Shown here piece after piece: positions 58,957 to 64,000 of a DNA stretch of 64,000 nt. Made by a program: the position numbers and the translations under genes. The first letter of the stretch is position 1. Every line of letters starts with the position of its first letter. Where the stretch lies: NCBI GenBank assembly GCA_032622095.1, contig CP136063.1, forward strand, positions 119,370,723-119,434,722, written 5' to 3'. The notes beneath the pieces are model-generated. The model saw only the letters and a list, made by a program, of their open reading frames with translations, ran no database searches and was not told the origin of the DNA. The stretch comes from Siphonodentalium dalli (taxonomy: Eukaryota > Mollusca > Scaphopoda > Gadilida > Siphonodentaliidae).

Positions 58957-60358
58957 CTAGAGGTTAGGGGGTGGGAAAGACGGGTCAGTCCCAGTCGACG
59001 GAATGCCGACTGGAGCTATCTGGACTGGCTGGGCTGTGGCCGACGTAGTAACGTAGCTTGAAACTCCAGCACTGGCATAACTACTTGCATTTACACTGGC
59101 TGGATTGGAAACCGAGAGAATCTCAGTTGATACAGCCATTGTATGTACCTGTGACTGAGCTCTATTCCGTTCTCCAACAATATCATGCATTCCAGATGAA
59201 TGACCATGTTGGGGAGGGAAGTCAATATCCATATTGGTCGAACCTGTTCCATATACTAACTTTGGGCGGGCCCCACCCTGATACACTGCCACCTGTGGTT
59301 GCATAAAACTTTGAACTGGCATACTGGTTTGGTTATGTTGCCTTGGAACCTGAAAATAAGTTTGAGGCAGTTTACTAACATGCATAAATGAAGGTCTGGA
59401 TGGGTCATACCTATATAATGGGGGGGGGGTCTTCTGAACAAATTTCAAAATTATCAACAAACAACCTGTCACCTGCAACATGTGCTTTTTTGCCGCTTTT
59501 ACGGGCATTTCTCGCAACCGGAAGAAGAATGTTCCTCCTATACTCATCCAATTCTCTAGGAAATTGTTCGTAAACATTGTATTGTGATGAATCAAGTTCC
59601 CTGACAGCCTTTCTCACCAGTTCACGCTGTCTAAATTGGGAGAATCTGGCAATCACACGTTTTGGTTTCCCTTTAAAGTTACCCTTAAGTCGATGGACAT
59701 TGCCAAACATGATGTCTTCTTCAATTTTGAGATCATCCTTGAAGAATTCGCGTAATATATCTTCAGTTGAAACTGTGTTAGATTCACGCTCGAGTAAACC
59801 AGTAAAAATCAGGTTGTATTTCATACCTCGGCTCTCCTGATCTATAACACGCTCATTTGTTTTGACCTGATTTTCATTCAAGCGGGCGAGTTCATCGACA
59901 ATGTTATTATAATTGCCCACCATGCTGTTGATCACTTGACCCATTTCCTGTTGTTTATTTTGAATATTGTCCACATATCGCAATGAATGCTGGGTGTCTG
60001 CTTTCGCTTGATCAACTTCCATTTTCATTCCCATAAAGAGGCCTTCCATAGATTTAAGTCGTGAACCAAAATTTTCAACGTCACTTTTGACTTTATCAAG
60101 AGTATCGAGTCGTGTATGCACATTACCTAGCATCTGGATTATAGTGTCATATTTGTCTCCATCCTATCGCCCACTTTGTTGTTGTGAGACCGAATTTTGA
60201 ACGCGAAAACTTATTTCTTCTTTTCGGTTTTGGGGAGTGTCAAACACATTATAAGAATTAACTGCATCTATTGCGCTCGAACCATCATTTTGAAGCATTC
60301 GATAAGATGGTCCGATGACTGATGAAACCTCACTCATTGTTTGCGGGGATGTAGCCAT
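58957..60358 (-). pseudogene. LINE ORF1: coiled-coil / RRM nucleic-acid-binding protein
   Basis: ORF1-type RNA-binding chaperone of a non-LTR element. The N-terminus runs from ATG 60358 for 64 codons to an in-frame TAG (60164-60166), then continues in the same frame. A long heptad-rich region (LDTLDKVKSDVENFGSRLKS onward) predicts a coiled coil. An RRM follows, with YNLIFTGL and KPKRVIARFSQF as its two RNP-like strands, then a C-terminal domain with FPRELDEYRR. A G run on the plus strand at about 59421-59430 shifts the frame, after which a Q/S/P/T-rich tail of about 150 residues continues to TAG at 58957-58959. The L1/Tx1-like domain order is clear; the clade is not. Two lesions (TAG and homopolymer shift) break it; the latter could be a sequencing error. 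Confidence 0.8.
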
Positions 60359-60450
60359 GTTAGGTTCTTTCGAAGGCGGTGGTGTCAGTTCTTTACTGGC
60401 CTTTCATTTTTCTGGACCATCTGCCATCTTGCAAAGGATTAGTTGTAATT

Positions 60451-63400
60451 TCGCAACAATATGGTGACAAATTATACTTATCGTATCTTTAGAGTTTTAA
60501 ATGTTGATCCAGATCTTCAGATGACTACGGATTTTAACTTAGAAAGTAAATTGAAATCGGAGCAAATTTACAGTCGCCATGCTCATTTCCCGCACATGCG
60601 CAATTTCCTGCAACATGCATCTACTGTATTTTCAGTAACAACAACACCATTACTGAATTATTAAGGCATAACAATCGAAGATGAGGTGTCAATTTCTTTC
60701 GATGGACTGCCATTAGTAGATATTATGAAAAACAATGGAATAATTTGAAACATTTATCATTACAAGGCAAGCTGTAGTTGCAGAATGCAGATTATTGTGA
60801 ATTTTCAGCATCAAATTAACGGCAAAAAAAAATCGATTTTTATTATTTTATACATTTTCCACACACCTGGAGCCATTGGGGAACACATTCTGGATGTTAA
60901 AATATTTTTTATTTAAATGATATTTTCAAAATAAATGATCCGATCTGCAGTGGACACTTTTTGTCAGCATTGTTAGATGGAGAAGTATGGAGTTTGTTGT
61001 GTCTCACCCCAAATTTTGGACAAAATGTTTAACAATAGGGAATTTCATGCTTGCCACAACTTTGTTATAAATGTCAGAACAAAATTAATGTAGTTCTGCG
61101 TGTAAGTGTGAATTCCATCCCGGATTCAATAATGACTAAATTAATAGGGTTCAATGGATTGGGGTGCAGTTTGATATCCAAGCTGTATACACACCCACAA
61201 CGGCGGCCACTCCTTGTATATAATATGATAAAGGGTGGGACATGAATTGCAACGGTGCGCATGTATAATACACATCTCTATATACACATCCCCATGCACT
61301 CGCATATGTTAAATTCGTACTTTTTGCCAAAATTTTGGATTGAAATGGTCATCAGTTGGATTTTCCAGATTATCAGATTGAACATTTCCATCATTGGGTA
61401 GCTTGAGACGAGTCAAGATGCTTGGTTTTGCAATTTTCAAGTGCTTATTTCCAAACTGTCTCCCATTGGGCCGAACCCAGACCAAGCCCTGAATATCAAC
61501 ACAGTCTACGCCGTATAGATATCATATTACACCCAATAAATATGGGAATGTTTTAAATCTTAGACTTGTTCTGAATGGGAACTTTAAAACTGTTGTATAT
61601 TGCCTGTGTTATTTTTTCAATGTTCAATAACGCAGGTAATATATATTACTTAATTAATACATGTTCCTATAGTGTATTGCAGAGTATGTGAAAGTACCAG
61701 TCCGAGATTGAACGATTTGGGCAACTTGCGGTACTTATATCATATTGTCCTGTGTAATCAATTCACGGTGTCGCATAAATCATACATTCCCGAGCCTTGA
61801 CCTTCACGTGCAGTAAATTATATTATTGAGGAACATGTATTGACTAAGAAATAAGTATCTGCGTTATTTTTTCAATGTTATAGCGTTCGCCGTCAGATCT
61901 TCAATTCGAGATCAATGGTATGATCTACAGGCCGAACCATATATGATCGGTCTAATAATGGACCCTGGTCCCTCCCGGTGAACAGTCAAAACTGATCATC
62001 ATAAAAAAATCATATCGAGGTGCCATGCAGTTGGCGCAAATTTGGGAGATTGTCCTGGTTCAAGGAGGTGCAGTTTGAAAATTTCAAGAATACCCCCCCC
62101 CCCCCCCCCGAGTCAATCAAACTGACCCATGTACACATATGAGAAGAGTGTTGATCTATCAGTGATTACATAATAATATTGCTCGAGTTAATTGTTGAAA
62201 TGCAACCATCAATGACGGCAGGATGCCAGATAAACATCTGACTTAACAGCAGAGCGATTTAGAATCCATACGACAACCAGGTACTTGTATTAAATCATGT
62301 TATCCAGAAGCTGAAAACATGAAAGCTGCAACGCCGGTTACCTTAAATTCTTATCCGGTGAAGTATAAACACTCTATTGTTATCGCTAACCGACTAAAGC
62401 CGATATGATCTTAAACACCCTATTAGCCATTATCCTTTACAACAAATATAGGAGAATAACTAGAGACATCGACATTAAGACCACGTTGACCCTCAGAATA
62501 CTGCCAGTGTGCTTTTTCACACTCTTCGCAAAATAAAAAATATAATTTAAATTTAAATTCGCGAAAAATACAATAATATATCCATGTTTAGTTTTGTTGT
62601 ATATTACTATTATATGATAACACCCCTTCAAAATGAAACCAACTGCACCTCGATAGATGTAACACTATGCCCAGTATTATGGGAATTACCTACCCCTGCA
62701 CCACCAAAATGTACAATTTAGACAAATAAGAGAAAAACAAAAAAGTGCCATACAATTATAATGCGACACTTATCAAATGGCAAACATGCTTTAAAAGATG
62801 CGGAATGTCATCCTATATAATCATAATTGGGTCTTCAAAATTCCGAAGATGGGAGTGTTTCCATATGTTGGCTCAGGGTCTATAACATTGTACTTCTAGG
62901 AACATGCGTGTAATAACGGAATTTACCGTCCTATTTCGATACCGGGAAATATTTAAAAGCGAATATTATTAAGTGCAGCGAAAACCTCCGTATGGCTTTA
63001 AGCCAGGTTTAAAAATGGACATGGACATTTTTAGATATTTATTCAATTCTGTCGATGTCAACTATAAAAATTGGACACAAAAAAACACTCATAGCACACT
63101 CTGTATACAAATATTCACATCAGTATACAATAAAATATATTTAAACTCAACTATAAGGGTTCTAAAAATTGGCTAAAATGTTAATCTTAAACAATTAGAA
63201 GAAGTTATTCAAACCTATAATTGAGCACGCATGAAGTAGTGGGCCAAACGCCAAAAGTGGTCGGGTACCCCTACCTACGGTAGAACAAGATGAAACCAAT
63301 ATTTTTTAAAGGAGAAATATATATTTTTCACGGGAATGATAGTAAAATATAACGAAATCGGTGGTGGCTATTGTCAAATCGCCGATGAAAGATACCCACC

Positions 63401-64000
63401 AATGACTTTTTCCAGAAATTAACGATTTTGGTAATGCGAGCCCTGAGGCTATCTCGAACTTATTTGCTAACATTTTTGGTGTTAAAATTACATTATCATA
63501 CCATATCTCTATTTGATAGGAAAAAATGATGGTTAATTTGGATTTTCCTGCCATTTGGAACCGAAACATTTTTTTTCCTTCTGAAAAATCGCTATTTTTC
63601 ACAAAAATATTATTTTTCAAACATTATCATTCAAACGGATATTGCTAGAATGTCGATATATTTCATACATGTGGTGTAGTAGTTATCTTATAAGGATATG
63701 TAAAAAGAATTTAACAGATATTTCGAAAGGTTTGCGAGATACTAGATTTTAGCTACCCCTCCCCCAAACATGTTTTTGGTTGAAAAAGTTGCATATTTTT
63801 TAGAACGATTTTACAACATTTTCTAATTGATCTTAATGGGACCCAATATGAATTGTGTACTGAAAGGTTTGTCCAGAGATACCGTTTACTTGATTGCAAA
63901 TGTGTTCAACCTTCCATACCGCCAGCTACAACAACAACAACATTTTATTGATAACAGGTAACTTTGCAAGCATTAACATCGATTTTGTAGTACCAAAATA
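60451..64000. other. No recognisable feature
   Basis: AT-rich with homopolymer runs (for example C-rich at about 62092-62111) and short frames. The 104-codon minus-strand frame at 63306-63620 has no recognisable domain. The AACAACAACAACA stretch at 63932-63944 could be a retroposon tail cut by the window edge, but this is not established. Confidence 0.35.

Larger units (their letters stand above)
58322..60450 (-). mobile_element. LINE, 5' half (split by the 12.6-kb insertion)
   Basis: Carries ORF1 and the first two thirds of the endonuclease of the element whose remainder is at 42850-45750. The 5' end is approximate. The leader near 60400-60435 contains AAGATGGCAGATGG and a 7-codon ATG frame. 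Confidence 0.85.

Overview
The window is AT-rich nuclear DNA from an animal, most likely a marine lophotrochozoan such as a mollusc. This is inferred from three things: the sequence is dominated by nested interspersed repeats, it carries non-LTR retrotransposons with a coiled-coil/RRM ORF1 and an apurinic-type endonuclease, and it has dispersed ~160-170 bp units with the core AAGATGGC(T/C)GC. There are no operons or prokaryotic signals, and no rRNA, tRNA gene or CRISPR array was found. The only convincing host gene is an intronless seven-transmembrane receptor of 323 aa at 7952-8923 (minus). All other recognisable coding sequence belongs to transposons and is damaged.

Layout. 1-2.3 kb: a near-identical duplication with a 1389-bp period. 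2.4-7.9 kb: small repeats, an RT fragment and TA-flanked foldback MITEs. 7.95-8.92 kb: the receptor. 9.95-11.4 kb: a palindromic element and a three-unit array. About 11.45-22.57 kb: copy A of a large non-coding repeat, with MITEs, a G-rich terminal-repeat element, a SINE, an eight-unit ~160-bp array and a 2.18-kb THAP-domain (Kolobok-like) insertion nested in it. 22.9-26.6 kb: inverted TTCGGA minisatellite arms enclosing a Mutator-like element, followed by a 55-bp satellite. 28.4-33.6 kb: two members of a family that starts ACTAGC and ends in (ACAG)n. 38.7-39.8 kb: a Harbinger-like element. 40.9-42.4 kb: a 5'-truncated LINE between 33-bp target-site duplications.

The central structure lies at 42.9-60.4 kb. 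A minus-strand LINE (ORF1, endonuclease, reverse transcriptase) is split inside its endonuclease domain by a 12,571-bp insertion at 45751-58321. The insertion is bounded by inverted repeats starting CACTGTGGGGGAACTACTCC and by a perfect 8-bp duplication, ATCTGAGC. Removing the insertion and one duplication leaves the LINE reading frame continuous. The insertion encodes no transposase that I can recognise. It carries copy B of the large repeat, which is the reverse complement of copy A at 11-22 kb. Copy B in turn carries a five-copy ~485-bp tandem array and a foldback element with minisatellite arms.

60.45-64 kb shows nothing I can name. The region is best read as a record of successive insertions (LINE, then the giant TIR element, with the shared repeat and its passengers inside) around a single receptor gene. 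All alignments were made by eye, so boundaries marked approximate should be re-computed.
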